Positions 28,789 to 38,058 of a stretch of 51,620 nt of DNA are shown piece after piece. The position numbers and the translations under genes are program-made. Numbering within the stretch: position 1 is the first letter of the stretch; the number at the start of each line of letters is the position of its first letter. Source of the stretch: an uncultured Lachnospiraceae bacterium (GTDB taxonomy: Bacteria; Bacillota; Clostridia; Lachnospirales; Lachnospiraceae). Below the pieces are notes generated by a model. The model was not told the DNA's origin. It made no database searches and worked only from the letters and a program-made list of their open reading frames with translations. The stretch covers positions 1 through 51,620 of the forward strand of contig CAOKOL010000030.1 of assembly GCA_948470335.1 (NCBI GenBank). Reading direction: 5' to 3'.

Positions 28789-29781
28789 TCAGTTGGTCCG
28801 GTTATAAGCTTCGATTTCTTCCGACGTCGCTTCATATACCCCCGGAAATGTACTGAGATTCAGACCCTGGGTTGCGCAGGGGATAAAATAATGTTTCTCA
28901 TACTCCTGGCATACATTCCGGACCACATCATGAACCTTTTCTCTGGTCCATCCCGGATAATCAATCCATGCACTGTCGATGCCGCACATAAAGGAGATTT
29001 TTCCGCCGTACTGTTGAATGAGCCGGGGGATGTCATTGCTGCTCATGGCTCCCTGCCAGATATCGATTCCCATATCGATCATCATGGGAACCAGCGTTGC
29101 CGCGTAAGAGTCTGAATGGTGAATAATCAGTTCCACGCCCAGCTCTCTGTAACGATCATAAATTTTCTTATATGAGGGAAAGAAAAATTCTTTAAACATT
29201 TCCGGCGAAATAAAGGTAGACTGCTGTGAGCCCCAGTCATCATGATGAAACAGCGCGTCGGGCTTTAAATAGCGGCAGATTTCTTCCGCGTAACGCAGTT
29301 CCCAGTCGGTAAGGCAGTCGATCAGTTCATGCATGGCTTCCGGTTCCTCATAAAAATTAATCATAGTCTGAGGAATATCCATCAGATGGTGGCACTGTTC
29401 AAATATACCGGGAAAGACGCAGGCAGTGACAAACTGTTCGCTGCGGTCAACAGATTCAGCTTCTTTGATATACGGTTCCCACTCGGATGCGGGATACACG
29501 ACTTCCGGAACGGTCAGGGATTCCTTCCAGTTTGTGATATCCCTGATGGCGAGGTATTCCTCATCATGAAGGGGAAATTCTCCGGGCATTCCTTCGGGCC
29601 AGGAAAAAGTGATGCCCCAGGCGTTTTTCGCACAAAGGGTTCCTTCTTCAAGAATCGGGCCGTTGTGCAGATCTGTAAAAGGATTTCCCAGAACCAAATG
29701 AAAGGGTTCATACTGATTGACAAACCGATCAGGATGTCCGCCGCGGATGGTTTCCAGCAAATTCTGTCTTTTAGTAAGCAT
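28789..29781 (-). CDS. UroD-fold protein, putative cobalamin-type methyltransferase (MtaA/CmuA-like)
   Basis: 330 residues with the uroporphyrinogen decarboxylase fold seen also in MtaA/MtbA/CmuA methyltransferases. It lacks the heme-pathway context and the N-terminal Arg signature of true HemE. It has HHDDWGSQ (179-186), shared with the second copy in this window. Where MtaA-type enzymes have a zinc-binding His-x-Cys, this protein reads HSD (His222-Asp224), with later cysteines at 266 and 302. Zinc ligation is thus uncertain. The start has AGGAGG 9 bases upstream. It follows the MFS gene by 25 bases, so transport of its substrate by that carrier is likely. Substrate unknown. Confidence 0.8.
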   Translation of the reverse strand: MLTKRQNLLETIRGGHPDRFVNQYEPFHLVLGNPFTDLHNGPILEEGTLCAKNAWGITFSWPEGMPGEFPLHDEEYLAIRDITNWKESLTVPEVVYPASEWEPYIKEAESVDRSEQFVTACVFPGIFEQCHHLMDIPQTMINFYEEPEAMHELIDCLTDWELRYAEEICRYLKPDALFHHDDWGSQQSTFISPEMFKEFFFPSYKKIYDRYRELGVELIIHHSDSYAATLVPMMIDMGIDIWQGAMSSNDIPRLIQQYGGKISFMCGIDSAWIDYPGWTREKVHDVVRNVCQEYEKHYFIPCATQGLNLSTFPGVYEATSEEIEAYNRTN

Positions 29782-29806
29782 AGTAAAGATCCTCCTGAAT
29801 GAAAAT

Positions 29807-31015
29807 TTATTGTTGTTCTGTGTACAGGTCGCTGGGATGCTTCCGGTCCATAACTGTGCAGATCACAGATAACACGGCGCCGATACCGGCAGCCGTAATA
29901 GCCAGAGGCAGAATCCGGGCGATTCCTGTAATGTTTAAAAGATTCTGAATTGCGGTGCAGGCATAGGTGGAAAGAAACATGCCGAAACCGCCGATGGCTG
30001 TGGTCAGGGAGATGGAAGATGAAATCTTCTTTTCCGGAACGACAACGGTACACCGCATAAAAAAGTAGGAAAATCCATAGCCGTAGGATGCGCCGCACAG
30101 CATACATGCGATTCCTGCCATTACCGGACCGGCGGCCATGTACAGCATCAGATATGAGAGACAAAGACCTGCATATCCGAAAATAATCGTGGCCCGTTTT
30201 AACTTGCCATAAATCGTTCCGAATAAAATACAGAGAATACAGCTTCCCACCGTTCCCAGTGTGGATAAAAGTCCGGCCACGCTTTCATTTCCATAGCCCT
30301 GTTCCGCAACGAGAACGGCAACCTGATAGTAAATTATGGCATAGATCAGATTGTATGCGAAGCAGGAAACCATTAACATGATCTGATGGATTAGGTAGGA
30401 TTTGTCCGTGTTTTCTTCGCCTGCGTTTTCAGAAGAGGATTGTCTTTCGGGCGCCGTTTTTGGAATAAACAAAATCATCATGACAATAACGGGTACCGCA
30501 ACCCAGTATACCCTGAAAACAGCCTGCCAGGATTCTGTGGCGAAGATGCCTGCCACCAGACTCATAATCGCTCCGGTTCCGGCCATGGCTGCATTGAAGA
30601 TTCCCATAATACTGCCGCGTTTTCCTTCATCCACATAAATTTCCGCGATCAGGGCCATGGCCGCCGCATTGACAAAGCCCATGGAAATACCGACCAGTAC
30701 GCGCATCGTCAGAAGATAGGAGACACTTTCAATCATACCGCCGAAAATTGCGCTGACGGCAAACAGAATCATGGCGCCGATCAGAATGATTTTTTTGCTC
30801 AGGTATTCCATAACCTTGCCGCACAGCATAGCCGAAAAAAGCATGATAAAGGATGGCCCTGAAAGGATAAAGTTAATAGCAGCAGGATTTTCAAAGGTTT
30901 CATATAATCCGTTTGCAGCAGGAATAATAACCATATCGGCCATAACCGCTATATTTGTAAGGAACAGGGAAATCAAAAAACATAAAGTCTGCCGTTTATT
31001 CATTTTTGTGTTCAT
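29807..31015 (-). CDS. MFS transporter
   Basis: 402 residues with about 12 transmembrane segments in two halves, joined by a polar loop near residue 200 (ERQSSSENAGEEN). It has an MFS-A-like motif in the first cytoplasmic loop (GKVMEYLSKKIILIGAM). GGGGAG lies 6 bases before the ATG. It is the first gene of a leftward pair with the UroD-fold gene and is divergent from two PucR-type regulators, which probably control it. The substrate cannot be told from sequence. Confidence 0.88.
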   Translation of the reverse strand: MNTKMNKRQTLCFLISLFLTNIAVMADMVIIPAANGLYETFENPAAINFILSGPSFIMLFSAMLCGKVMEYLSKKIILIGAMILFAVSAIFGGMIESVSYLLTMRVLVGISMGFVNAAAMALIAEIYVDEGKRGSIMGIFNAAMAGTGAIMSLVAGIFATESWQAVFRVYWVAVPVIVMMILFIPKTAPERQSSSENAGEENTDKSYLIHQIMLMVSCFAYNLIYAIIYYQVAVLVAEQGYGNESVAGLLSTLGTVGSCILCILFGTIYGKLKRATIIFGYAGLCLSYLMLYMAAGPVMAGIACMLCGASYGYGFSYFFMRCTVVVPEKKISSSISLTTAIGGFGMFLSTYACTAIQNLLNITGIARILPLAITAAGIGAVLSVICTVMDRKHPSDLYTEQQ

Positions 31016-31265
31016 GGTAATACTCCCCCCATAGTGTCTGGCGATTATTTTAGTGGTGTTTCAATCCGGATTGTGCTGTTTCTATTGTACGAAAATATGG
31101 CGCGGATTTCATCCTGTTGCCTGCATCTGTTTTAGAGATATTTTGCGCGTGGATTTATATGTTGTTAATGCCTGTAAAAGTATTTTGTCTTTTTTGATGA
31201 AAAAAACCAAAATAAAAATGCAATCTGGACAATGAGCAAAAATAGTATTTTTATATGATGTACTT

Positions 31266-31271
31266 TATAAT
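31266..31271 (+). promoter_or_regulatory. -10 element in the divergent MFS / PucR-type control region
   Basis: The gene-free stretch 31016-31295 separates a leftward MFS-UroD pair from rightward regulators. A perfect TATAAT lies at 31266-31271, but no good -35 is seen 17 bases upstream, as expected for an activator-dependent promoter. A minus-strand TACAAT is seen near 31087. The stretch is otherwise AT-rich without clear direct repeats. Confidence 0.4.
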
Positions 31272-31295
31272 AAGAGAATGGAGAGGATTGCGGAT

Positions 31296-32873
31296 ATGAA
31301 ACTGAATGCGAGAATTTTTGTAAATGCGCTGAATGCATCGGATATCCTGGAAAGCTGCAGGCTGACGGAAATGTCGACAGAACGAAATATAGAAGGATAT
31401 ACGATATATGAAGATGGGATTTCCATTGATGAAAGTTTACTGTATATTGTGCGCGATCCGTTTTTGTTGGATACTTTTCATAAAAATAGAAACCGGGAAC
31501 ATATAACGGTTGTCTGTCTGTTTGCCCAGGAACCGGGATCATACGAAGACAAATGGGATTACCTGTTTTTGAAAAAGAATGTTACGCTGAATCAGGCACT
31601 GGAAAAATTAGAAGATATTGTGGAATTTTATAACCGGTGGGAACGGGAACTGTCTTTTTCACTTACGAAAGTCGGAACGATTTCAGATTTATGCAGAATC
31701 AGCCTTCCTGTGTTTCAAAATCCGATTATGGTTCATAAATGGGATTATGAGGTGGTGGGGTCCGCGCAGGCGCCGGGGATGTGTTTTCAGCACAGCATTA
31801 CGGAACCGGAGACAAATTATCTGAATGAATCCGAGACAAAGGAGCTTTTTTTCCGCAGGGATTATTTGCAGGCAAAAAATTTTACGACGCCTCAGTATTG
31901 GATGGATGATGATGAAATAGATATCTATTGCAATATTTTTGATGAGGATATGGAGTATTGGGGAAGGATAGTCGTATACGGCGTAAATGGTATTCCCACC
32001 GAAGGACATCTGGTTCTTTTGCAGGTATTGGGCGAGGCTGTGAAAACACTGGCGATGAAGAATGTGTTTCACCGGTCAGGAAACAGAGAGTTGTTTAAAC
32101 AATTTGTACTGGACTTTTTCAGATCACCGCAGATGTTTCAGCGGGAAAAGCTTTTGAATGTAATGCAGATGAACGGATGGAAACAGAAAGATCGTTTTTT
32201 CTGTGTCTGCGCGAAGACATCCAGGCAGCGGCTGGAGATGAATTCAATTGAGTATGAATGTATAGTGTTCGACAGCCATTTTCATAATTATCTTGCCCTT
32301 GAGTGGGAAGGAAAGATGCTGCTGATCTGTAATCTGACGCTTTCCAGACAGAGCAGGGAAAGGGAGTGCGGACAGCTTGTCTATATTATTCGGGAAAATT
32401 TGTTTAAGTCGGGCATCAGTACGGAATTTCATGATTTTTTTGATTTTCCGGATTATTATGCACAGGCATTGGCAGCTTTGCAGGCCGGAGAAATACATGA
32501 CCGGACAAAATGGATGTTTAAATTTGAAACGTATGCGCTTTATCATATACTGCACAAAGGGGCGGATACCTTGCCGTTAAAAACGCTGGTGCCGGAATAT
32601 CTGTACAGGCTGGCGGCTTATGACAGAAAATACGGGACGGTTTTGGTGGACACACTGGAAAGCTATATTGTCAATAATGCCAGCACGGCGAAAGCTTTGG
32701 ACGGACTGTATGTTCACAGGAATACTTTTGGAAGCAGGATGAAAAAAATACGGGAGATTATAAAAACAGATATTGATTCATATGAACGAAAAGTATATTT
32801 AATGATATTATTCCGGATTTTAAAAGTAAATCCGCAGCTTTTATCGGAGACAGGTGAGGAATATGAAGATTAA
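31296..32873 (+). CDS. PucR/CdaR-type transcriptional regulator, copy 1
   Basis: 525 residues. An N-terminal region of unknown fold is followed by a middle region with the motif HDFFDFPDYYAQALAAL, typical of the GGDEF-like part of CdaR/PucR regulators. The C-terminal PucR helix-turn-helix has LDGLYVHRNTFGSRMKKIREI. I chose the ATG at 31296 (MKLNAR), with AGAGG 9 bases before it. The ATG at 31278 lies too close to the -10. It overlaps copy 2 by 11 bases. It most likely controls the divergent MFS-UroD pair. Confidence 0.82.
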   Translation: MKLNARIFVNALNASDILESCRLTEMSTERNIEGYTIYEDGISIDESLLYIVRDPFLLDTFHKNRNREHITVVCLFAQEPGSYEDKWDYLFLKKNVTLNQALEKLEDIVEFYNRWERELSFSLTKVGTISDLCRISLPVFQNPIMVHKWDYEVVGSAQAPGMCFQHSITEPETNYLNESETKELFFRRDYLQAKNFTTPQYWMDDDEIDIYCNIFDEDMEYWGRIVVYGVNGIPTEGHLVLLQVLGEAVKTLAMKNVFHRSGNRELFKQFVLDFFRSPQMFQREKLLNVMQMNGWKQKDRFFCVCAKTSRQRLEMNSIEYECIVFDSHFHNYLALEWEGKMLLICNLTLSRQSRERECGQLVYIIRENLFKSGISTEFHDFFDFPDYYAQALAALQAGEIHDRTKWMFKFETYALYHILHKGADTLPLKTLVPEYLYRLAAYDRKYGTVLVDTLESYIVNNASTAKALDGLYVHRNTFGSRMKKIREIIKTDIDSYERKVYLMILFRILKVNPQLLSETGEEYED

Positions 32874-34371
32874 CGGTTATATCCTGAAAGAAGAACTGGA
32901 TTGCTGTGAGGGCGCAGTGTTAAGATCGGACAGAAAAAGACTTTCCATTTCAAATTGTATCATTTATCAGGAAAATATGGATTTGAAGCCATATTATGTA
33001 TATCTTATGAATGCCGATATGCTTGAGAAGGTTTCCCGGTCTTCGGACATGATTACCGTGGTTTGCATCGGCCAGCCTGAAAGCAGGGTAATGAAATCAG
33101 AGTATCTGGATTTAATCTGGGTGAAATCATATATGCAGTCTTTCGTAATATTTTCTCAGATACAAAAAATTTTAAAGAAATATAAAGAAATCACAGAGCA
33201 GTTGTCAACACTGTGCCGGTTTAACCGGACAGATGAAGAACTGATTGAATTTCTGGTAAAATCTATAAAAAATCCGATAATTCTGTTCGGCGCTTTTCAT
33301 GAGGTGCTGGCGGTCTGTGAGGAATCATCGCAGTATTGTTTTCCCTGCCGGGTGAAAGAGGAATTTTCTGATTTTGTCTCAAAGGAGTTTCTGGATCTGT
33401 TTGAAGACCCGTCTCAGGATTTGTGGAAAAAGGAAAGCTTTGGGGTTACAAAAAAGGGAATTCCTTTTTACCAGTATGGATTATATCGAAAAGGAGTATT
33501 ATGTCTGTCGGTTTTTGTGCTGGGTATCACCCACTCCGTAACGGCGTGTGAACAACTGATTTTAAAACATATGGCGCCTTATCTGGAATGCAGGGCTAAA
33601 AAAGAAATGATTTATCCGTTTCAGGGGCTTTCCTGTTTTCACAGAGAGCTGGAACAGTATTATCTGACAGGAGAATGGGAACGGGAAGAAGGACGGAGCT
33701 GTGTGATACAGGGTATGGAGGCGATTGGGTTTCATATTTTTGATTCTTATCTGTGTATCGCGGTCAAAACCGTTCATGACGTTTTCATATCGAAAGAGAG
33801 TATTTCGAAAAATATGAAACGGATGAAAAACAGTGTGATGCTGACGCTGGAACATTCGGTTATATTGATTGTAAATCTGTCCGGGGCAGGCATGGAAGAA
33901 AATCAGGTGATCGAAGATATGCGATCATTTCTGAATGATTCCGTGCTGTTTTGCGGAGTCAGCACGGTCTTTCAGAATTTTTATGATTTTCCTGATTATT
34001 GTCAGCAGGCGCTGGCCGCGATCCGTATCGGACAGAAAATGAATTATACGGAAAGGTTTTATCTGTTTCAGGAATATGCGCTGGATTATATTATTTATGA
34101 AGGCTGGGATGCGCTGCCGTTTAATGTGGCTCTGTTTGGGCCGCTGAAAAATCTGATTGACTATGATAAGGCCAATAAGGCCCATTATTGCGAAACGCTG
34201 AAAATGTTTTTTCATCACAATATGAAGATGTCACAGACGGCGGATGCGCTGGGAATCCATATCAGTACGCTGAAATACCGGATCAATCGGATTCGCGGTC
34301 TGCTGGATCTTGATCTTGACCAGTTTACCAGCAGGCTGTATCTGCAGTTGGTTATGGATTTACTGAAATGA
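32863..34371 (+). CDS. PucR/CdaR-type transcriptional regulator, copy 2
   Basis: 502 residues and a clear paralogue of copy 1: it has NFYDFPDYCQQALAAIRIG where copy 1 has DFFDFPDYYAQALAALQAG. The C-terminal helix-turn-helix is TADALGIHISTLKYRINRIRG, closer to the classic PucR pattern than copy 1. I chose the ATG at 32863 (MKINGY), with AGGTGAGG just upstream, over the GTG at 32854. Co-translated from an 11-base overlap, the two could form a heteromer or respond to related ligands. Confidence 0.82.
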   Translation: MKINGYILKEELDCCEGAVLRSDRKRLSISNCIIYQENMDLKPYYVYLMNADMLEKVSRSSDMITVVCIGQPESRVMKSEYLDLIWVKSYMQSFVIFSQIQKILKKYKEITEQLSTLCRFNRTDEELIEFLVKSIKNPIILFGAFHEVLAVCEESSQYCFPCRVKEEFSDFVSKEFLDLFEDPSQDLWKKESFGVTKKGIPFYQYGLYRKGVLCLSVFVLGITHSVTACEQLILKHMAPYLECRAKKEMIYPFQGLSCFHRELEQYYLTGEWEREEGRSCVIQGMEAIGFHIFDSYLCIAVKTVHDVFISKESISKNMKRMKNSVMLTLEHSVILIVNLSGAGMEENQVIEDMRSFLNDSVLFCGVSTVFQNFYDFPDYCQQALAAIRIGQKMNYTERFYLFQEYALDYIIYEGWDALPFNVALFGPLKNLIDYDKANKAHYCETLKMFFHHNMKMSQTADALGIHISTLKYRINRIRGLLDLDLDQFTSRLYLQLVMDLLK

Positions 34372-34457
34372 CGGATTTGTATGATATTCATGAATCCTTA
34401 ATAATTTCCATTTCTGAATTTAAAATTCCCCTGCTAAACTGTTATTAGATCAAATAT

Positions 34458-34486
34458 ATGTCAAATATAAGAAGTCATGTTATAAT
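34458..34486 (+). promoter_or_regulatory. promoter of the second two-component system
   Basis: ATGTCA (34458-34463), a 17-base spacer and TATAAT (34481-34486), preceded by TG in extended -10 position (34478-34479). It lies about 20 bases before the regulator start. Confidence 0.65.
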
Positions 34487-34504
34487 GGAAAAGAGGTGAT
34501 GAAT

Positions 34505-35200
34505 ATGTTTAAAATTTTAGTATGCGACGATGAAAAAGAAATCGTGGAAGCCATTGAAATATATCTGATTCAGGAAGGTTATGAGGTGCTGAAAGCCTAT
34601 GACGGCATGGAAGCGCTGGATATTCTGAGAAAAGAAGAAGTGAACCTGCTGATTATCGACGTGATGATGCCGAAGCTGAACGGAATCAGGGCGACGCTGA
34701 AAATCAGGGAGAGCAACAGCATTCCGATTATTATTCTGTCGGCAAAATCGGAGGACGCGGATAAGATTCTTGGGCTGAATATTGGGGCGGACGATTATCT
34801 GACCAAGCCTTTTAATCCGCTGGAGCTGGTGGCCAGGGTAAAGTCCCAGCTTCGGCGGTATACGCAGTTGGGAGCGATGGAAGAGAAATGTTCCAATGCA
34901 TATCAGACAGGCGGACTGTTTATTGACGACGATAAAAAAATTGTGACGGTGGATGACGAGCCGATCAAACTGACGCCGATTGAATACAATATTTTACTGT
35001 TTCTGTTAAAAAATAAAGGAAAGGTTTTCTCTATCGAGCAGATTTATGAAAACATATGGAATGAGGATGCCGTGGGTGTGGATAATACGGTAGCGGTTCA
35101 TATCCGCCATATCCGGGAAAAAATTGAGATTAATCCCAAAGATCCGCAGTATTTGAAGGTGGTATGGGGAATCGGATATAAAGTGGAGGCTTTGGAATGA
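34505..35200 (+). CDS. OmpR/VanR-type response regulator
   Basis: 231 residues. The receiver domain has CDDE near residue 8, phospho-acceptor Asp52 in IDVMMPKLNG and TKPFNPLELVARVKSQLRR. The C-terminal winged helix ends VHIRHIREKIE...VVWGIGYKVEA. I chose the ATG at 34505 (MFKILV), with AGAGG 8 bases upstream. It shares its stop with the start of the kinase gene (ATGA). It resembles the regulator at 20672, so the two systems are paralogous. Confidence 0.93.
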   Translation: MFKILVCDDEKEIVEAIEIYLIQEGYEVLKAYDGMEALDILRKEEVNLLIIDVMMPKLNGIRATLKIRESNSIPIIILSAKSEDADKILGLNIGADDYLTKPFNPLELVARVKSQLRRYTQLGAMEEKCSNAYQTGGLFIDDDKKIVTVDDEPIKLTPIEYNILLFLLKNKGKVFSIEQIYENIWNEDAVGVDNTVAVHIRHIREKIEINPKDPQYLKVVWGIGYKVEALE

Positions 35201-37878
35201 AAAAAGACGGAATAAAGAAAGATGGTAATTTAAAAGGAAAAAAGACAGTCATTACGGCTGTGCATGTGATAGCCGTGATTTTCCTGGTGCTGTCCCTGTG
35301 CGGGATTACATATGCCGTGGATGCGGCAGGAGGCAGTATTTATGAAATTTTCCGGGAAACGAATGGGCCGGCGGAATCGGAAGAAATCCGAAATGAAAAA
35401 GAAACCGGAGAAGGAACCGGAAAGGAAACAAAGGCAGAGACGAAATCTCCGAATGAAAAAGAAACAAAACAGGAGACAAAGCCTTCGTCGGACGGCAGGA
35501 CGGATATTTCTTACAAGGATGAGGATTTTCGTGAACAATTTTACAGTCAGATCAAGGAAGCCATTGAATATACCTGGTATGTGAGGGCTTTTGAGGACGG
35601 AGACGGAGAGATTGACCTGAATAAAGTTGTTGTAAGCGCAATCGGTCCGGATGAGGCGGGTATTCAGTATCGTATCCGGGATCTGATTCAGTATACGGAA
35701 CGCTACGGCACTTATGAAACCGGCTCCAAAAAAACGTCGGGGGACGCTTTTGCCGATTATTACTGGAATACACTGCTGAAAGTAACCTGGTGCTCCTTCG
35801 ATCTGACCTTTGATCTGGAAGATAAGCCGGGCGCTCCGGTGGCTTATGAGAACAAACTGGTGGGAATCACCAATGTGTTTAATGAGCGGATGGAGCGGTA
35901 TCTTGAGCTGAAAGAAAAGTTTACAAAAAAAGATAACGGACTATTTTTCACCATTGCATATCATATCGACGACGGTCCGGCAGGCGTGGTGGTGACAAAT
36001 CACGAGCAGCCTATAGATTATACGAAGCTCGACACATATTTTGTGCTGAATATGCCTGATTCCGCAGTGGATACGAATCTGCCGGGATACAGTCTCTATG
36101 ATCTGCCTGAAATTACGGATCAGGCGCAAATGTATAAAATCAGCGCACAGCCCGTTTATACAATCACCGCAGGCTGGGCAGACTCAAAGGCGGCGCTGAC
36201 AGAGGCCATAGAGGCCCAGGCGGCTGTGAAGGAATCTAAGGAGGCTGCGGAGGCGTCTGAGTCTGCGGCAGAGCAGTCATCTCAGGCTGCGTCTGATCCC
36301 GCGGATGTGACCGGAGCTGCAGATATGCCGGAATCAACGGAATCAGCGGATGCGGACAGGGAGACGCTGGAAACGGCAAAGGTTCCCGCGATTCCTGATC
36401 TGAACGACGGGATGGATCGGGAGCAGCAGGCATTTTATAAAGAACTGTTTACCGGCAGTCTGATTTCTTTTATCATAACATTGATTGTTTCCGCGGTGAC
36501 GCTGGTATGGATGATTTTTAATACCGGGAAAGCAGTCATGGGTGAGAAGGAAAAATATGTGTTAAGGGGTATGGATCTCTGGCACTGGGAAATATCATTG
36601 CTTGTAGTGATTGGTCTTGTTCTGTTCTGGAACTGGCTGCCGGTCATTCACAGCAGCAGGAATCCTTTCTCCGTCTCCAGAATCGTGGGCTGGCTTGGCA
36701 CTTACTTTATCATATTGACAGGCGGTCTGAGTTTTATCAGGAGAATGCGTGTTGAGAAGCTGACGGACAACAGTCTGCTGAAAGCGGCAGGGGACAAAGC
36801 GAATCGCGCTCTGCGGCTGTTTTCCGAGAATCAGAAGCCGGCGGCCAGACTGATCGTGGCCTTTGCGGCCGGAACGATGGTTCACGTACCGGTGATGTGG
36901 TGGCTGACAGCCGTCGTAAGGGAATACGGTTTCAGAAGAGAAGGCAGGTATCTGGTTCAGATAATAGCTGCGGTACTGATTTTGATTGTTTTCTACGGAT
37001 TGGTCCTGACGGTTCTTTTCAAAAAGGCTGTGCAGCGGCAGAAAATTCTGAACGGGGTGGGACAGATCAGCCATGGACGCCTGGAACAGAAAATTGACCT
37101 GGAAGGGCTGACCGGCGACGACCGCATTTTGGCGGACAGCATCAACCATATCGGTGACGGCCTGTCTTCTGCGGTCAGTACGGCTACTAAGAGCGAGCGG
37201 ATGAAAACAGAGCTGATTACCAATGTATCTCACGATATCAAAACGCCGCTGACTTCTATTATTAATTATGTGGATCTGTTAAAGCGGGAAAATATTCAGG
37301 ACCCTAAGGTGAATAATTATATCCGTGTGCTGGAGCAGAAGTCCCAGCGGCTGAAAAACCTGATTGAAGATCTGGTGGAAGCCTCCAAAGCCAGTTCCGG
37401 AAATGTGGTGTTGGAACGGGAAAAGATTGATTTCTGCCAGTTGGTAAAGCAGATTGACGGCGAATTTCAGGTCCGTTTCCAGGAGGCGCGGCTGCAGATG
37501 GTGACTACGGTGCCGGAAAACAGCGTTTATATCAATGCGGACGGACGACGGGTATGGAGAATTCTGGAAAATCTGTATCAGAACGCGCTGAAATATGCGA
37601 TGAAGGATTCCCGCGTATATATCGGTGTGGTGTCTTATAATCACAGGGTATCCTTTGTCATGAAAAATATTTCCGCTTCTCCGCTGAATTTTGATGCCCA
37701 GGAGCTGACGGAACGGTTTATCAGAGGAGATGTGGCCAGGACGACGGAGGGCAGCGGGCTGGGGCTGTCCATCGCCAAAGACCTGACGGAGCTGCACGGA
37801 GGAGAGTTCGAGGTGTATCTGGACGGCGATCTGTTTAAGGTAAGCGTGACATTTCAGGCAGAAGGTTCGGATGATTGA
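35197..37878 (+). CDS. large membrane sensor histidine kinase
   Basis: 893 residues, more than twice the length of a usual VanS-type kinase. One transmembrane segment lies at about 19-41. A large external region (about 45-420) follows, with two charged or Ala/Ser/Glu-rich low-complexity stretches (about 57-100 and 338-395). At least four membrane spans lie between about 423 and 620. A HAMP-like segment, HisKA with His679 in ITNVSHDIKTPLTS, and the ATPase with LYQNALKYA and GSGLGLSIAKDLTELHGG complete it. The start overlaps the regulator by 4 bases. No known sensor domain is recognised in the external part. Confidence 0.9.
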   Translation: MKKDGIKKDGNLKGKKTVITAVHVIAVIFLVLSLCGITYAVDAAGGSIYEIFRETNGPAESEEIRNEKETGEGTGKETKAETKSPNEKETKQETKPSSDGRTDISYKDEDFREQFYSQIKEAIEYTWYVRAFEDGDGEIDLNKVVVSAIGPDEAGIQYRIRDLIQYTERYGTYETGSKKTSGDAFADYYWNTLLKVTWCSFDLTFDLEDKPGAPVAYENKLVGITNVFNERMERYLELKEKFTKKDNGLFFTIAYHIDDGPAGVVVTNHEQPIDYTKLDTYFVLNMPDSAVDTNLPGYSLYDLPEITDQAQMYKISAQPVYTITAGWADSKAALTEAIEAQAAVKESKEAAEASESAAEQSSQAASDPADVTGAADMPESTESADADRETLETAKVPAIPDLNDGMDREQQAFYKELFTGSLISFIITLIVSAVTLVWMIFNTGKAVMGEKEKYVLRGMDLWHWEISLLVVIGLVLFWNWLPVIHSSRNPFSVSRIVGWLGTYFIILTGGLSFIRRMRVEKLTDNSLLKAAGDKANRALRLFSENQKPAARLIVAFAAGTMVHVPVMWWLTAVVREYGFRREGRYLVQIIAAVLILIVFYGLVLTVLFKKAVQRQKILNGVGQISHGRLEQKIDLEGLTGDDRILADSINHIGDGLSSAVSTATKSERMKTELITNVSHDIKTPLTSIINYVDLLKRENIQDPKVNNYIRVLEQKSQRLKNLIEDLVEASKASSGNVVLEREKIDFCQLVKQIDGEFQVRFQEARLQMVTTVPENSVYINADGRRVWRILENLYQNALKYAMKDSRVYIGVVSYNHRVSFVMKNISASPLNFDAQELTERFIRGDVARTTEGSGLGLSIAKDLTELHGGEFEVYLDGDLFKVSVTFQAEGSDD

Positions 37879-37913
37879 TTTGTGATGGATGTTTAGTGAC
37901 TGAGAATTGGCAC

Positions 37914-37942
37914 TTGACGAACGGAGCGTTTTATTTCATAAT
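37914..37942 (+). promoter_or_regulatory. possible promoter for the hydratase gene
   Basis: TTGACG (37914-37919), a 17-base spacer and CATAAT (37937-37942), one mismatch in each box. It lies 117 bases before the hydratase ATG. The first bases of a transcript from here would overlap the hairpin at 37946. Confidence 0.5.
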
Positions 37943-37945
37943 GAG

Positions 37946-37977
37946 GGGAGGTTGCGAAAATTGTGCAATCTCCCTTT
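37946..37977 (+). terminator. weak terminator or leader hairpin upstream of the hydratase
   Basis: A 10-bp stem (37946-37955 with 37965-37974, one G-T pair) and a 9-base loop are followed by a short TTTCT. It could end the kinase transcript or act in the hydratase leader. A second stem, 7 bp (37996-38002 with 38012-38018), follows with no T-run. Confidence 0.45.
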
Positions 37978-38058
37978 CTAATATAACATTTTTATATACG
38001 GCGGCCACAGAGCCGTATCCACGCTGTATCATAAACACTTACATCAGGAGGCATAAGA

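Noticed and set aside
28789..29781. HemE (heme-pathway uroporphyrinogen decarboxylase)
   Set aside because: It lacks the N-terminal HemE signature and any heme-pathway neighbour; two divergent copies beside carriers fit the methyltransferase-like branch better.
36595..37233. Open frame of 212 codons antisense to the large sensor kinase
   Set aside because: It is a shadow of the kinase coding sequence with no ribosome-binding site or family features.
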